Counted from the stretch's first letter, positions 21,876 to 31,482 are shown. The stretch is DNA of 43,914 nucleotides from Pseudomonadota bacterium (GCA_028873095.1 JAGWMU010000005.1:1-43914), one strand, 5' to 3'. Made by a program: numbers and translations. The notes: generated by a model from the letters alone, not told the origin.

Positions 21876-22985
21876 ATGCGCATGACCAGCCTGCTCGCTC
21901 CGGACGCACTCGCCCCGCAGCCGCTCGACCACGCGCTGGCGTTGCCTGCCCGTTTCTACACCGATCCGTGCGCCTCGGCGCTGGATGCCGCAGCGGTGTT
22001 CGCGCAGAGCTGGCAACTGGTCTGCCACCAATCGCAGCTGGCCGGCGTGGGCGATCACGTGGTCGGCGAGATCGCCGGGCTGCCGCTGCTGATCGTGCGC
22101 AGCGACGAGGACACCCTTCGCGCCTTCCACAACGTGTGCCGCCATCGTGCCGGCCCGATCGCCAGCTGCGACGGCCGTGGCGCGACGTCGCTGCGCTGCC
22201 GCTACCACGGCTGGACCTACGGACTGGACGGCGTGCTGCGCGGCGCGCCGGAGATGGGCCGCGCGCCGGACTTCGACCCGGCCGCCATCCGCCTGCCGGA
22301 AGTGTGCGTGCAGGCATGGCAGGGACTGGTGTTCGTGGCCACCGGCGAGGCGCCGCCGTTCGGGGATTTCGTCGCCGGCATCGACGCGCGGCTGGGGCCG
22401 CAGCGCTCGCTGGCCGGCTTCGAATTCCACCATCGCGTCGGCTACGACGTGGCGTGCAACTGGAAGGTGTACGTGGACAACTATCTGGAGGGCTACCACG
22501 TGCCGTGCATCCATCCGGGCCTGAACAGCCTGCTCGATTACCGCAGCTACGTCACCGAGACCGCCCAGTGGTATTCGTTCCAGTTCAGCCCGCTGGAAAG
22601 CGGCGCCGACCTCTACGGCAGCGGTGAGGCGCTGTACTACTTCCTCTATCCGAACACGATGCTCAACATCCTGCCCGGCCGCCTGCAGACCAACCGCGTG
22701 CTGCCGCTGGGCGTGGACCGCTGCCGCGTGGAATTCGACTTCTACTACGCACCCGATGCCAGTGCCGAAGCCCGGGCGCGGCGCGCCAGGGACATCGCAT
22801 TCAGCGACGAGGTGCAACGGGAAGACGTGACCATCTGCCAGGACGTGCAGCGCGGCCTGGCTTCGGGTTCCTACGAGGCGGGCCGGCTGAATCCGCTGCG
22901 CGAGAATGCCGTGCATCACTTCCACGAGCTGCTGCGCCGCGCCTACCGCGATGCCGCCGGTCACCGCCGACACGGCGGCGCATGA
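21876..22985 (+). CDS. Rieske-type ring-hydroxylating/choline-monooxygenase-like oxygenase alpha subunit
   Basis: Rieske C-x-H-x17-C-x2-H (NVCRHRAGPIASCDGRGATSLRCRYHGWTYG) and mononuclear iron site NWKVYVDNYLEGYHVPCIHPGL. Confidence 0.92.
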   Translation: MRMTSLLAPDALAPQPLDHALALPARFYTDPCASALDAAAVFAQSWQLVCHQSQLAGVGDHVVGEIAGLPLLIVRSDEDTLRAFHNVCRHRAGPIASCDGRGATSLRCRYHGWTYGLDGVLRGAPEMGRAPDFDPAAIRLPEVCVQAWQGLVFVATGEAPPFGDFVAGIDARLGPQRSLAGFEFHHRVGYDVACNWKVYVDNYLEGYHVPCIHPGLNSLLDYRSYVTETAQWYSFQFSPLESGADLYGSGEALYYFLYPNTMLNILPGRLQTNRVLPLGVDRCRVEFDFYYAPDASAEARARRARDIAFSDEVQREDVTICQDVQRGLASGSYEAGRLNPLRENAVHHFHELLRRAYRDAAGHRRHGGA

Positions 22986-24280
22986 GCACCGCACGCCGCG
23001 CGTTCGGCCCATGGACGCTGATCGCGCTGGTGGTCGGCAACATGATCGGTTCGGGCGTGTTCCTGCTGCCGGCAACGCTGGCGCCCTACGGCGCCGCCAG
23101 CCTGCTCGGCTGGGGCCTGACCCTGGGCGGCGCCCTGCTGCTGGCGCTGGTCTATGCGTGGCTCGCGCAGATGATCCGCAACCACGGCGGTGCCTACGGC
23201 TATGCGCGGCGCGCGTTCGGCGACGGCACCGGCTTCATGGTGGCGTGGAGCTACTGGGTCGGCACCTGGGTCGGCAATGCGGCGATCGCGGTGGCATTCG
23301 CCGGCAGTCTCGGCGGCGTGTGGCCGCCGGCCACGGCCACGCCGGTACGCGGCGCCGCCTGCGCGCTGGGGGCTTTGTGGCTCTGCACGGCGGTGAACCT
23401 GGCCGGCGTGCGCGAGGCGGCCCGGCTGCAGCTGCTGACCACCCTGCTCAAGCTGGTGCCGCTGCTGCTGTTCGGCGTGATCGGCATCGGCTGGATCCAT
23501 GCCGGCGCCTACCGGCCGTTCAATCCCAGCGGCAAACCGCTGCTCGACGTCGCCACCGCGGTGGCGGCGCTGACGTTGTGGGCCATGCTCGGGCTGGAGG
23601 CGGCGACCGTACCGACCGGCGTGGTGGCCGACCCGCAGCGCACGGTGCCTCGCGCCACCGTGATCGGCATGCTGATCGCGGGCCTTGCCACCATGCTCGC
23701 CTGCACCGTGGTGATCGGCCTGCTGCCGGCCGAGGTGCTGCACAATTCGGCCGCACCGATGGTCGAGGCCGCGCGCCGCCTGTGGGGGCCGGCCGCCGGC
23801 CTGGGCCTTGCGGTGGTGGCGACGATCTCCAGCTTCGGCGCCCTCAACGGCTGGGTGCTGCTGCAGGCGCAGACCCCGCTGGCGCCGGCGCTGGACGGGC
23901 TGTTTCCGCGCTGGTTCGCGCGGCTGGATCGCCATGCCACGCCATGGTTCGGCCTGCTGCTCGGCAGCATGCTCGCCAGTGCGCTGATCCTCGCCAACTA
24001 CAGCCGCTCGCTGGTCGCGCTGTTCACCTTCTCGATCCTGCTGTCCACGGCCACCACCTTGTTGCCGTACGTGGTGACCATGCTGGCGTGGTGGCGCATC
24101 GATCCCGCCGCCGGCCGGGTACGCAAGCTGGTGGCGGCCGGTGCGCTGCTCTACAGCCTGTGGGCACTGATCGGCACCGGCGCCGAGTCGCTGCTGTGGG
24201 GCCTGCTGCTGCTGGCGGCCGGCGTGCCGATCCACCTGTGGCAACGTCAACGCCGACGGACGGCGGCGGCGACGCCTTGA
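22982..24280 (+). CDS. APC-superfamily amino acid permease
   Basis: LIALVVGNMIGSGVFLLPATLAPYG, 12 hydrophobic segments; ATGA-type overlap with the Rieske gene. Confidence 0.9.
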   Translation: MSTARRAFGPWTLIALVVGNMIGSGVFLLPATLAPYGAASLLGWGLTLGGALLLALVYAWLAQMIRNHGGAYGYARRAFGDGTGFMVAWSYWVGTWVGNAAIAVAFAGSLGGVWPPATATPVRGAACALGALWLCTAVNLAGVREAARLQLLTTLLKLVPLLLFGVIGIGWIHAGAYRPFNPSGKPLLDVATAVAALTLWAMLGLEAATVPTGVVADPQRTVPRATVIGMLIAGLATMLACTVVIGLLPAEVLHNSAAPMVEAARRLWGPAAGLGLAVVATISSFGALNGWVLLQAQTPLAPALDGLFPRWFARLDRHATPWFGLLLGSMLASALILANYSRSLVALFTFSILLSTATTLLPYVVTMLAWWRIDPAAGRVRKLVAAGALLYSLWALIGTGAESLLWGLLLLAAGVPIHLWQRQRRRTAAATP

Positions 24281-24370
24281 CCGGCGAAGCACCCGCTCCG
24301 GCACCAGCCCGCTTGCATCTCCCGACGCCGCCGCCATTTCAGGGCCACGCCATTCCCGCCGGAGCCCGCC

Positions 24371-24802
24371 ATGAGTACCCCGCTGGCCATTCCCTGCCCG
24401 CATTGCACCGCACTGAACCGCGTGCCGGCCGAACGGACCGGCGAACGGCCGAGCTGCGGCCGCTGCAAGCAGCCGCTGTTCGACGGACACCCGGTGGAAC
24501 TGACCGCCGCGAACTTCGACGCGGTGGCCGGCCGCGGCGACCTGCCGGTGCTGGTGGATTTCTGGGCGCCGTGGTGCGGCCCGTGCCGGGGCTTCGCGCC
24601 GGTGTTCGACGAGGCCGCCCGCCGCTTCGAACCGCGCCTGCGGCTGGCCAAGGTGGATACCGAGGCCCAGCCGCAACTCGCCCAGCGCTTCGGTATCCGC
24701 AGCATCCCGACCCTGTTGCTGCTGCGGCAGGGTCGCGAGGTCAAACGCCAGGCCGGCGCACTCAACGCCGCGCAGTTGCAGCAGTTCGTCGCCAGCGTGT
24801 AA
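24371..24802 (+). CDS. trxC: thioredoxin 2 (TrxC) with N-terminal zinc-finger cysteines
   Basis: CPHCTALNRVPAERTGERPSCGRCKQPLF then VDFWAPWCGPCRGFAPVF. Confidence 0.95.
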   Translation: MSTPLAIPCPHCTALNRVPAERTGERPSCGRCKQPLFDGHPVELTAANFDAVAGRGDLPVLVDFWAPWCGPCRGFAPVFDEAARRFEPRLRLAKVDTEAQPQLAQRFGIRSIPTLLLLRQGREVKRQAGALNAAQLQQFVASV

Positions 24803-24897
24803 TCGACAGCACCCCGCGCCGGCGCCGTGGTCCGACCCTTGCCGGTTGCGCCGGACACCGCCCGGGCAGGCCCGGCGACGCATTCCCCGTGCCGGCA

Positions 24898-24911
24898 TGA
24901 ATACGTATGCA
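24898..24911. promoter_or_regulatory. candidate LacI-family operator upstream of the glycosidase
   Basis: TGAATACGTATGCA, near-palindrome centred on ATACGTAT; identical 14-mer at 31469-31482. Confidence 0.6.
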
Positions 24912-25038
24912 GCAGCTGGTTGCCGCACCTCGACCCTCCCTACCATGCAGGGTCGATGCGCATGACCGTGCCGTTCGATGTTGCACCTGCAACATGCAGG
25001 GGGCGCCGCGCCATGCCATAACAGCCCCAGGAGAACTC

Positions 25039-25092
25039 ATGCCGATGAATCAGACCCAGCATTCAGGAACACCCGCGGTGCGCGCATGCTGA
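25039..25092 (+). CDS. short upstream ORF (MPMNQTQHSGTPAVRAC) overlapping the glycosidase start; coding status uncertain
   Basis: ATG preceded by CCAGGAG; stop TGA at 25090-25092 overlaps ATG at 25086. Confidence 0.4.
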   Translation: MPMNQTQHSGTPAVRAC

Positions 25093-27275
25093 GCCTGCTG
25101 CTGACCGCGGCGATGGCGGCCAGCGCCAGCGCACCGGCCTGGCAGGACGGACTCGACTGGCACGGCGTGCACGTGGGCATGAGCGAGGACGCGCAGCGAC
25201 GCTACACGCTGGACTGGCCGTTCGGGCAACGCGTGATTCCCGCGCCGCCGCTGCGGGCGGATACCGCCAGCGTGCTGTTCGACGGCCTCTACGCGATGGC
25301 GCAGGACGACCTGAAGCTGGACTCGGTCGGCGCGATCCGCGACGGCGCGTTCGACCATGGCCGGCCGATTCCCTGCCACTGCTTCGAGACCGGCCTGAAG
25401 TGGCCGTACGTGTGGACGCGCGACCTGTCCTATGCGATCGACCTGGGCCTGTGGCGCTTCGACGCGGCACGCGCCCGCAACGGGCTGGAGTTCAAGCTGT
25501 CCGGCGTGCGCGTGCCGTCGGCGACGCAAGGCCTGTACGTGATGCAGGACACCGGCTCGGGCGGCAGCTGGCCGATCAGCACCGACCGCGTGGTGTGGTT
25601 CCTCGGCGCGCAACACCTGCTGGGCGACCAGGCGTTCGCGGGCAAGGTCTACACCGCGCTGCGCGACACCCTGGCGCAGGACCGGCAGTACGCCTTCGAC
25701 GCCACATTCGGCCTGTATCGCGGCGAGACCTCGTTCATGGACTGGCGCCAGCAGAGCTACCCGGCCTGGACCGCCGACAACGTCAGCTTCATCGCCCAGT
25801 CGTACGCGCTGTCCACCAACGTGCTGCACTACCAGGCGCTGCGGCTGGCCGCGACCCTGGCCGATGCGCGGCACGACGCGCCGGCCGCCGCCGCTTACCG
25901 CGACCAGGCCGCCGCGCTGAAGACGGCGATCAACGCGCACTTCTGGCGCGCCGACCGCGGCATGTACATGAGCTACATCGGCGGCGACGGCATGCCGGTG
26001 GACAGCTACGACCTGCTCGGCATCTCGCTGGCGATCACCAGCGGCGTGGCCGACGGCGCGCGGGCGCGGCAGGCACTGGCGAACTACCCGACCTGGCCGG
26101 CCGGCAGCCCGGTGATGTGGCCCGAGCGCGTCGACCAGCCGATCTACCACAACCGCGCGATCTGGCCGTTCGTCAGCGCGTATGCGCTGCGCGCCGCGCG
26201 CGCGGTGGACGACCCGGCGCGGATCGCGCACGAGATCCGTTCGGTGATGCGCGGCGCCGCGCTGTACGGCTCCAACCTGGAGAACTACGAGCTGCTGACC
26301 CAGGGCCAGCACGTGGACGAGGGCGAGCTCAGCGGCCCGGTGGTCAACTCGCCGCGCCAGCTGTGGTCGGTGGCGGCCTACCTCGACGTGGTGACCGAAG
26401 GCGTGTTCGGGCTCGACGAGGACGGCCGCGTGCAACCGAAGCTGCCGACCTCGCTGGTGCCGATGCTGTTCGGCTCGCGCACCTCGATCACGCTGAACCT
26501 GCCCGATCGCCGCATCACCCTGGAACTGCCGAAGCGGCGCACGGGCAACCTGCTGGTCGCCGATCGCATCCGCACCCGCGGCACCGCCACCACGGTGACG
26601 CTGAAGTCGATCCAGGTCGACGCCGCGCCGCTGCGCACCGGCGCGCCGCTGTATGCGCCGACCGCACCGGCCGCGCCGACGCTGACCGCCGCGGGCGACC
26701 ACTGGCAGGTCGCCGGCGAGGGCCGGCTGCAGCTTTACGTCGACGGCCGGCGCGCGGGCGCGATCGACGGTCACGGCACGCTGCCGCGCAGCGGCGCGCT
26801 GACCTGCGTCAGCGCCACCCGGGTGGATGCGCACGGGTTGGAGTCCCTGCCCAGCCCGGCGACCTGCGCCGGCGACATCGCCCGCGTCGCCGGCTCCTGG
26901 CCGCGGCAATGGACCGCGCCGGCCAGCGGCCGCTATCGGGTCTGGGTGGATTACCGCAACCCGCACGGCCCGATCAGCACCGGCGTGACCGCCGCGGTGA
27001 AGATGCTGCTGGTCCGTTGCGGCGACGCCGGCGTGCAACGGGTGCCGCTGGTGATGCCGCACAGCACCGGCACGCAGCGCTCCACCTACGGCGCGTTCGA
27101 TGCGTCGGCGCACGCGGCCTGCCGGTTCGCGCTGGCAGACGGCTTCAACATGAGTTACCTGCAGCACTTCGCGCATTACACCGGCGGTGCCGGCGGCATC
27201 GACGGCCCCTTGAACGACGCCGGCATCGACGCCTTGCGGATCGCACCGCTGGCCAGGGGAAACACCACACCATGA
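25086..27275 (+). CDS. exported six-hairpin (alpha/alpha)6-type glycoside hydrolase, exact GH family not assigned
   Basis: 729 aa; LKWPYVWTRDLSYAIDLGLWRFD, DWRQQSYPAWTADNVSFIAQSYAL, MWPERVDQPIYHNRAIWPFVSAYAL; adjacent sugar transporter and LacI regulator. Confidence 0.75.
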   Translation: MLSLLLTAAMAASASAPAWQDGLDWHGVHVGMSEDAQRRYTLDWPFGQRVIPAPPLRADTASVLFDGLYAMAQDDLKLDSVGAIRDGAFDHGRPIPCHCFETGLKWPYVWTRDLSYAIDLGLWRFDAARARNGLEFKLSGVRVPSATQGLYVMQDTGSGGSWPISTDRVVWFLGAQHLLGDQAFAGKVYTALRDTLAQDRQYAFDATFGLYRGETSFMDWRQQSYPAWTADNVSFIAQSYALSTNVLHYQALRLAATLADARHDAPAAAAYRDQAAALKTAINAHFWRADRGMYMSYIGGDGMPVDSYDLLGISLAITSGVADGARARQALANYPTWPAGSPVMWPERVDQPIYHNRAIWPFVSAYALRAARAVDDPARIAHEIRSVMRGAALYGSNLENYELLTQGQHVDEGELSGPVVNSPRQLWSVAAYLDVVTEGVFGLDEDGRVQPKLPTSLVPMLFGSRTSITLNLPDRRITLELPKRRTGNLLVADRIRTRGTATTVTLKSIQVDAAPLRTGAPLYAPTAPAAPTLTAAGDHWQVAGEGRLQLYVDGRRAGAIDGHGTLPRSGALTCVSATRVDAHGLESLPSPATCAGDIARVAGSWPRQWTAPASGRYRVWVDYRNPHGPISTGVTAAVKMLLVRCGDAGVQRVPLVMPHSTGTQRSTYGAFDASAHAACRFALADGFNMSYLQHFAHYTGGAGGIDGPLNDAGIDALRIAPLARGNTTP

Positions 27276-28738
27276 CCAGGAAACCCGAGCTGTCGTTCTG
27301 GCAGATCTGGAACATGTGCTTCGGCTTTCTCGGCATCCAGTTCGGCTTCGCGCTGCAGAACGCCAACGTCAGCCGGATCTTCCAGACGCTGGGCGCCAAC
27401 GTCAACGACATCCCGATCCTGTGGGTGGCCGCGCCGCTCACCGGGCTGATCGTGCAGCCGATCATCGGCCACTACTCCGACCGCACCTGGAACCGGCTCG
27501 GCCGGCGCCGGCCGTATTTCCTGGCCGGCGCGATCCTCGCCACGCTGGCCTTGCTGGCGATGCCCAACTCGCCCGCGCTGTGGGTGGCCGCCGGCCTGCT
27601 GTGGATCATGGACGCCTCGTTCAACGTGTCGATGGAGCCGTTCCGCGCCTTCGTCGGCGACCAGTTGCCCGAGCATCAGCGTCCGCTGGGGTTCTCCATG
27701 CAGAGCGTGTTCATCGGCGTCGGCGCGGTAGTCGCCTCGGTGATGCCGTGGCTGCTGGCCAAGGTCGGCGTCAGCAACGTCGCGCCGAGCGGCGCGATCC
27801 CGGACACGGTGAAGTACGCGTTCTATGCCGGCGGTGCGGTGCTGCTGGGCACGGTGCTGTGGACGGTGCTGTCGACCCGCGAATATCCGCCGGAACAGCT
27901 GCGGACATTCGACGATCCGGTCGAACCGGCGGTGGTGGATGCCTCGAAAGCCTGGTTGCCGGGCGTGCTGCTGCTGCTCGCCGGCCTGCTGGTGCTGCTG
28001 GCGATCCGCCACTTCGCGCTGGAGAAGGAGTTGTACGTGCTGGCCGGCGGGCTGGCCGTCTTCGGTACCCTGTTCGTGTGGCTGTCGACGACCCGCAGCC
28101 GCGGCATGCTGCGCGAGGTGATGGGCGACCTGTACGGCATGCCCGACGCGATGCGCAGGCTGGCGGTGGTGCAGTTCTTCTCGTGGTTCGCGCTGTTCGC
28201 GATGTGGATCTTCACCACCCCGGCGGTCACCGCGGTGCAGTTCGGCAGCAGCGATCCGCACTCGGCCGCCTACAACACCGGCGCCAACTGGGTCGGCGTG
28301 CTGATGGGCGCCTACAACGGCTTCGCCGCGCTGGCGGCGATCGTGATTCCGCTGCTGGTGCGCCGCATCGGCCTGCGCTGGAGCCACCTGGTCAACCTGT
28401 GGCTGGGCGGTGCGGGGCTGCTGTCGTTCCTGTTCATCCGCAACCCCGATTACCTGCTGGTCTCGATGGTCGGCGTGGGCTTCGCCTGGGCCTCGATCCT
28501 GTCGCTGCCCTATGCGATGCTGTCGGACAACCTGCCGGCGCAGAAGATGGGCGTGTACATGGGCATCTTCAATTTCTTCATCGTGATCCCGCAGCTGATG
28601 GCCGCCAGCCTGCTCGGCCTGCTGCTGCGCCTGTGCTTCCACGACCAGCCGATCTGGGCGCTGGGCCTGGGCGGCGCCAGCCTGCTGCTGGCGGGCCTGT
28701 TCACCCTGCGCGTGCGCGAACCGGCGCTGCCTGGCTGA
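27272..28738 (+). CDS. MFS sugar transporter (SLC45/maltose-type)
   Basis: SFWQIWNMCFGFLGIQFGFALQNANVSRIFQTLGA, PIIGHYSDRTWNRLGRRRPYFLAGAI; start overlaps the glycosidase stop (ATGA). Confidence 0.88.
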   Translation: MTRKPELSFWQIWNMCFGFLGIQFGFALQNANVSRIFQTLGANVNDIPILWVAAPLTGLIVQPIIGHYSDRTWNRLGRRRPYFLAGAILATLALLAMPNSPALWVAAGLLWIMDASFNVSMEPFRAFVGDQLPEHQRPLGFSMQSVFIGVGAVVASVMPWLLAKVGVSNVAPSGAIPDTVKYAFYAGGAVLLGTVLWTVLSTREYPPEQLRTFDDPVEPAVVDASKAWLPGVLLLLAGLLVLLAIRHFALEKELYVLAGGLAVFGTLFVWLSTTRSRGMLREVMGDLYGMPDAMRRLAVVQFFSWFALFAMWIFTTPAVTAVQFGSSDPHSAAYNTGANWVGVLMGAYNGFAALAAIVIPLLVRRIGLRWSHLVNLWLGGAGLLSFLFIRNPDYLLVSMVGVGFAWASILSLPYAMLSDNLPAQKMGVYMGIFNFFIVIPQLMAASLLGLLLRLCFHDQPIWALGLGGASLLLAGLFTLRVREPALPG

Positions 28739-28799
28739 GCCGGCCCGATCCGGCAGCAGTCCGCGCGCCGGGACAACACCGGCGGTCGCGACGCGTGGT

Positions 28800-29822
28800 T
28801 CAGCGCAGGCTCGAGCGCCGCACCATCAGCTTCACCGGCAGCACTTCGCTTTCGACCGGCTCGCCGCGGATCAGGCTCAACAGCCGGTCGACCAGCACTT
28901 CGCCGGCCTGGCGGGTGTCCTGCAGCACGGTGGTCAGTGGCGGGTTGACGAAGCTGGCGATGGCGATGTCGTCGAAGCCGGCCAGGGCCACGTCCTGCGG
29001 TACGCGCAGGCCATGGTCGCCGAGCGCGCGCATGGCACCGATCGCGATCAGGTCGCTGGCCGCGAACACCGCGTCGAAACCCGTTTCGCGCAGGATCAGC
29101 GTGCGCATCGCCTCGTAGCCGGAATACTCCGTGCTTTCGGCGTTTTCCTGCAGCTGCGGATCGACCGCAATGCCGGCCTGCTCCAGCGCCTCGACGTAGC
29201 CGCGGTAGCGGCCGAAGAACTCCGGATAGTGGCTGGACGCATCGCCGAGGAAGGCGATGCGTCGGCAACCGCGCTCGAGCAGGTGGCTGGCCACGGCGCG
29301 GCCGCCGAAAACATTGTCGCTGCCCACCGACACGCCGGGCTGGTCCGCCAGCACGGCGCCCCAGCGCACGAAGCGGGTGCCCTGGGCGACCAGCTTTTCC
29401 AGCTTGTCGCAATAGGCCAGGTAGTCGCCGTAGCCGAGCAGGATGATGCCATCGGCTTTCTTGCTGTCGGCGAAATCGGCATGCCAGTCCGCGGACAATT
29501 GCTGGAACGAGATCAGCAGGTCGTAGCCCTGGCGCGCGCAGGCGTGGGTGATCGAGCCGAGCATCGACAGGAAGAACGGGTTGATGTGCGACTCGTCGGC
29601 AGTCGGGTCCTCGAAGAACAGCAGCGCCAGCGTGCCGGTATGCATGCGGCGCAGGTTGGACGCGTTCTTGTCGAGCTTGTAGTTGAGCCGCTCCGCCGCC
29701 GCCTGGATGCGCCGCCGCGTTTCCTCATTGACCAGCGGACTGCCGCGCAAGGCACGCGACACCGTCGCCTGGGAGACCCCCGCCAGGTGAGCAATGTCGA
29801 ACGATGTGACCTTGCCTTTCAT
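28800..29822 (-). CDS. LacI-family transcriptional regulator
   Basis: N-terminal HTH TSFDIAHLAGVSQATVSRALRGSPLVNEETRRRIQAAAERLNY; periplasmic-binding-like effector domain (SDLIAIGAMRALGDHGLRVPQDVALAGFDD). Confidence 0.95.
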   Translation of the reverse strand: MKGKVTSFDIAHLAGVSQATVSRALRGSPLVNEETRRRIQAAAERLNYKLDKNASNLRRMHTGTLALLFFEDPTADESHINPFFLSMLGSITHACARQGYDLLISFQQLSADWHADFADSKKADGIILLGYGDYLAYCDKLEKLVAQGTRFVRWGAVLADQPGVSVGSDNVFGGRAVASHLLERGCRRIAFLGDASSHYPEFFGRYRGYVEALEQAGIAVDPQLQENAESTEYSGYEAMRTLILRETGFDAVFAASDLIAIGAMRALGDHGLRVPQDVALAGFDDIAIASFVNPPLTTVLQDTRQAGEVLVDRLLSLIRGEPVESEVLPVKLMVRRSSLR

Positions 29823-29973
29823 CCGCAACCTGATCCGGCCCCCTGTCTGCTGAAACAGTGCGGCACCGGCCATGGGATGGCCGCCGCTGGTTCCGAATCC
29901 TAACCGGTTTGCCGGACGCCTGCCGCCACCGGCCCGCGCGCGCCGGGCCGGCGACCCCGCCGCGGCACGGCGC

Positions 29974-31395
29974 TCAGGCGTGCATGTCTTCCAGTTCCAC
30001 GCCCTTGGTCTCGCGCACCGCATAGAGCACGAAGCCGAAGGACAGCAGCGCAAAGGCGGCGTACAGGCCATAGGCGAAGGTCAGCCCGACCTGGGCCAGG
30101 GCCGGGAAGGTGCTGGTGATCGCGAAGTTGGCCAGCCACTGCGCCGAGGCGGCGACCGCCAGCGCCGTGGCGCGGATGCGATTGGGAAACATCTCGCCCA
30201 GCAGCACCCACACCACCGGCCCCCAGCTGACGCCGAAGAACACCACGTAGGCATTGGCCGCCACCAGCGCGACCATGCCGACCGACCCGGGCAGCACCAG
30301 GTCGGCGCCGCTGCCGGTGGCCTGCGAGAAGCACCAGGCCATCGCGCCGAGGGTGATCGCCATGCCGGCCGAACCCACCAGCAGCAGGGGTTTGCGCCCG
30401 ATCTTGTCGACCAGGGCGATCGCCACCAAGGTGACCAGCACGTTGACGATCGAGGTGACCACGGTGATGGTGAACGAATCGGCTTCGCTGAAACCGACCG
30501 AATGCCACAGCGTGGCCGAGTAGTAGAAGATCACGTTGATGCCGACGAACTGCTGGAACACCGACAGCAGGATGCCGATCCACACCACCGGCAACAGCCC
30601 GGCCGCCTTGCCGCACAGGTCGCTCAGGCGCGGCTTGTGCTCCGCCCGCAGGCTGCCCTCGATATCGGAAAGCTTCTTGTCCAGGGCACCGTCGTTGTGC
30701 ATGTCCAGCACTTCCTGCAGCACCACCCGCGCCTCGGCCATGCGGCCCTTGGCGACCAGGTGGCGCGGGGATTCAGGCACCAGCAGCACCAGCAGGCCAT
30801 AGATCAGCGCCGGCAGCACCGCGGCGAGGAACATCCAGCGCCATGCCGCCAGCCCCAGCCACAGGGTCTGCGCGGCGCCGCCGGCCGAGCCGGCCAGCCA
30901 GGTGTCGCACAGCAGCGAGGCGAAGATGCCGAGCACGATCGCCAATTGCTGCATCGAGCCGAGGCGGCCGCGAATCCGCGCCGGCGCGACTTCGGCGATG
31001 TAGGTCGGCGCGATCACCGATGCCACGCCCACGCCGATGCCGCCGACCAGGCGCCACAGCACCAGGTCCCATACCGCCGTCGCCAGGCCCGACCCCAGCG
31101 CCGCGGCCACCAGCAGCACCGCCGCCACCTGCATCGTGCGCACGCGACCCCAGCGGTTGGCGAGCATGCCGGCATACCAGGCACCGAGGGCCGAGCCCAG
31201 CAGGGCGCAGGACACGGCGAAGCCGATCTCGCCCGCGTTCAGCGCGAAATGACTGCGGATCGAATCGACCGCGCCGTTGATCACGGCGGTGTCGTAGCCG
31301 AACAGGAAGCCGCCCAGTGCCGCCGCCGCCGATATCAAAACCACCCGCACGGTAGCGTGCTGGCCGAAACCTTCTGTCGCTTTCACTGAGCTCAT
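29974..31395 (-). CDS. sugar porter (MFS) family transporter
   Basis: GGFLFGYDTAVINGA, RWGRVRTMQ, PESPRHLVAKGR, QQFVGINVIFYY, DKIGRKPLLL; ATG preceded by GGGGGAG. Confidence 0.94.
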   Translation of the reverse strand: MSSVKATEGFGQHATVRVVLISAAAALGGFLFGYDTAVINGAVDSIRSHFALNAGEIGFAVSCALLGSALGAWYAGMLANRWGRVRTMQVAAVLLVAAALGSGLATAVWDLVLWRLVGGIGVGVASVIAPTYIAEVAPARIRGRLGSMQQLAIVLGIFASLLCDTWLAGSAGGAAQTLWLGLAAWRWMFLAAVLPALIYGLLVLLVPESPRHLVAKGRMAEARVVLQEVLDMHNDGALDKKLSDIEGSLRAEHKPRLSDLCGKAAGLLPVVWIGILLSVFQQFVGINVIFYYSATLWHSVGFSEADSFTITVVTSIVNVLVTLVAIALVDKIGRKPLLLVGSAGMAITLGAMAWCFSQATGSGADLVLPGSVGMVALVAANAYVVFFGVSWGPVVWVLLGEMFPNRIRATALAVAASAQWLANFAITSTFPALAQVGLTFAYGLYAAFALLSFGFVLYAVRETKGVELEDMHA

Positions 31396-31468
31396 TGCGT
31401 CTCCCCCAACGTCATGGCGTTTAGTTGTTCGTTCCCGATTCTGGGTTGCCACGGCAGCGCTGTCCGGT

Positions 31469-31482
31469 TGAATACGTATGCA
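31469..31482. promoter_or_regulatory. candidate LacI-family operator upstream of the sugar porter
   Basis: TGAATACGTATGCA, identical to 24898-24911. Confidence 0.6.

Noticed and set aside
22961-24946. 661-aa minus-strand ORF antisense to permease/trxC
   Set aside because: Compositionally biased antisense ORF without domain signatures.
25400-28738. 1112-aa plus-strand ORF spanning the glycosidase and transporter
   Set aside because: Its first part is an out-of-frame, Arg/Ala-rich reading of the glycosidase. The part from 27272 is the genuine MFS transporter, which has its own ATG overlapping the glycosidase stop.
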